Below the pieces are notes generated by a model. That model was not told the origin of the DNA. It saw only the letters and a program-made list of their open reading frames with translations, and did no database searches. Below, one piece after another: positions 63,924 through 64,000 of a stretch of 64,000 nt of DNA. The number at the start of each line of letters is the position of its first letter. The stretch's first letter is position 1. The translations under genes were made by a program, and so were the position numbers. The stretch covers positions 118,466,133 through 118,530,132 of the forward strand of contig NC_056527.1 of the NCBI RefSeq assembly GCF_019175285.1, read 5' to 3'. Origin of the DNA: Sceloporus undulatus. Lineage: Eukaryota; Chordata; Lepidosauria; Squamata; Phrynosomatidae.

Positions 63924-64000
63924 GTAGGTGGAGATGTATGTTTTGCTGCCTTGAGGAAGGATTTCTGAGTCAAATCTTTAGCATAGGAGATGCTCTGGAT

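Noticed and set aside
1-64000. Endogenous retrovirus or other LTR element
   Set aside because: No LTR pair, primer-binding site or gag/pol/env-like frame was recognised. Retroelement remains are LINE, SINE or Penelope-like.

Overview
The window looks like squamate reptile nuclear DNA, probably an iguanian-type lizard. Genes are sparse and spliced. Between them lies dense interspersed repeat: tRNA-derived SINEs, CR1-type LINEs, fold-back MITEs, Tigger-like DNA transposons, Penelope-like retroelement (PLE) debris and microsatellites. The lineage is inferred from this repeat mix and from protein similarity recalled from memory; no search was run.

Three host loci can be supported and a fourth is tentative. 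(1) On the minus strand at 16215-16269 is a first coding exon with a signal peptide and an Eph-receptor-type split after Leu-Glu, best matching EPHB4. The 16 kb to its left would then be intron 1. (2) PPP1R35 on the plus strand (35204-41121) has four coding exons and 272 codons, with an RVxF-type PP1-docking motif across the first junction. (3) MEPCE (7SK snRNA methylphosphate capping enzyme) on the minus strand (51772-43404) has four coding exons. It is complete except for one extra base in a homopolymer. (4) On the plus strand at the right edge, two exons (62572-62630 and 63661-63923) join in phase and encode a basic N-terminus. Position suggests ZCWPW1. PPP1R35 and MEPCE converge, and MEPCE and the right-hand gene diverge, as in the human 7q22 cluster.

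Layout: 1-16 kb is repeat-rich, with a tandem array (2.55-3.25 kb), a SINE cluster (5.6-8.1 kb) and several fold-back elements. 16-18.7 kb holds the Eph-like exon, a CTG repeat, a perfect hairpin and a long microsatellite block. 18.7-34 kb is intergenic, with MITEs, Tigger-like elements and a G-rich minisatellite (27.9-28.8 kb). 34-41 kb is PPP1R35. 41.8-52.9 kb is MEPCE and its CCAAT/NRF1 promoter. 53-56 kb is LINE and PLE debris. 56.2-56.5 kb is an NRF1/E2F promoter-like CpG-rich block. 56.5-64 kb is AT-rich intron or intergenic sequence leading to the right-edge exons.

The most interesting signal is a set of hammerhead-ribozyme-like motifs in at least three sequence families. They lie near 5.0, 26.3, 37.6 and 55.0-55.7 kb. 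The last cluster follows a fragment that reads like the C-terminus of a PLE GIY-YIG endonuclease. Several copies keep both the CTGANGA and GAAA core boxes around a stem.
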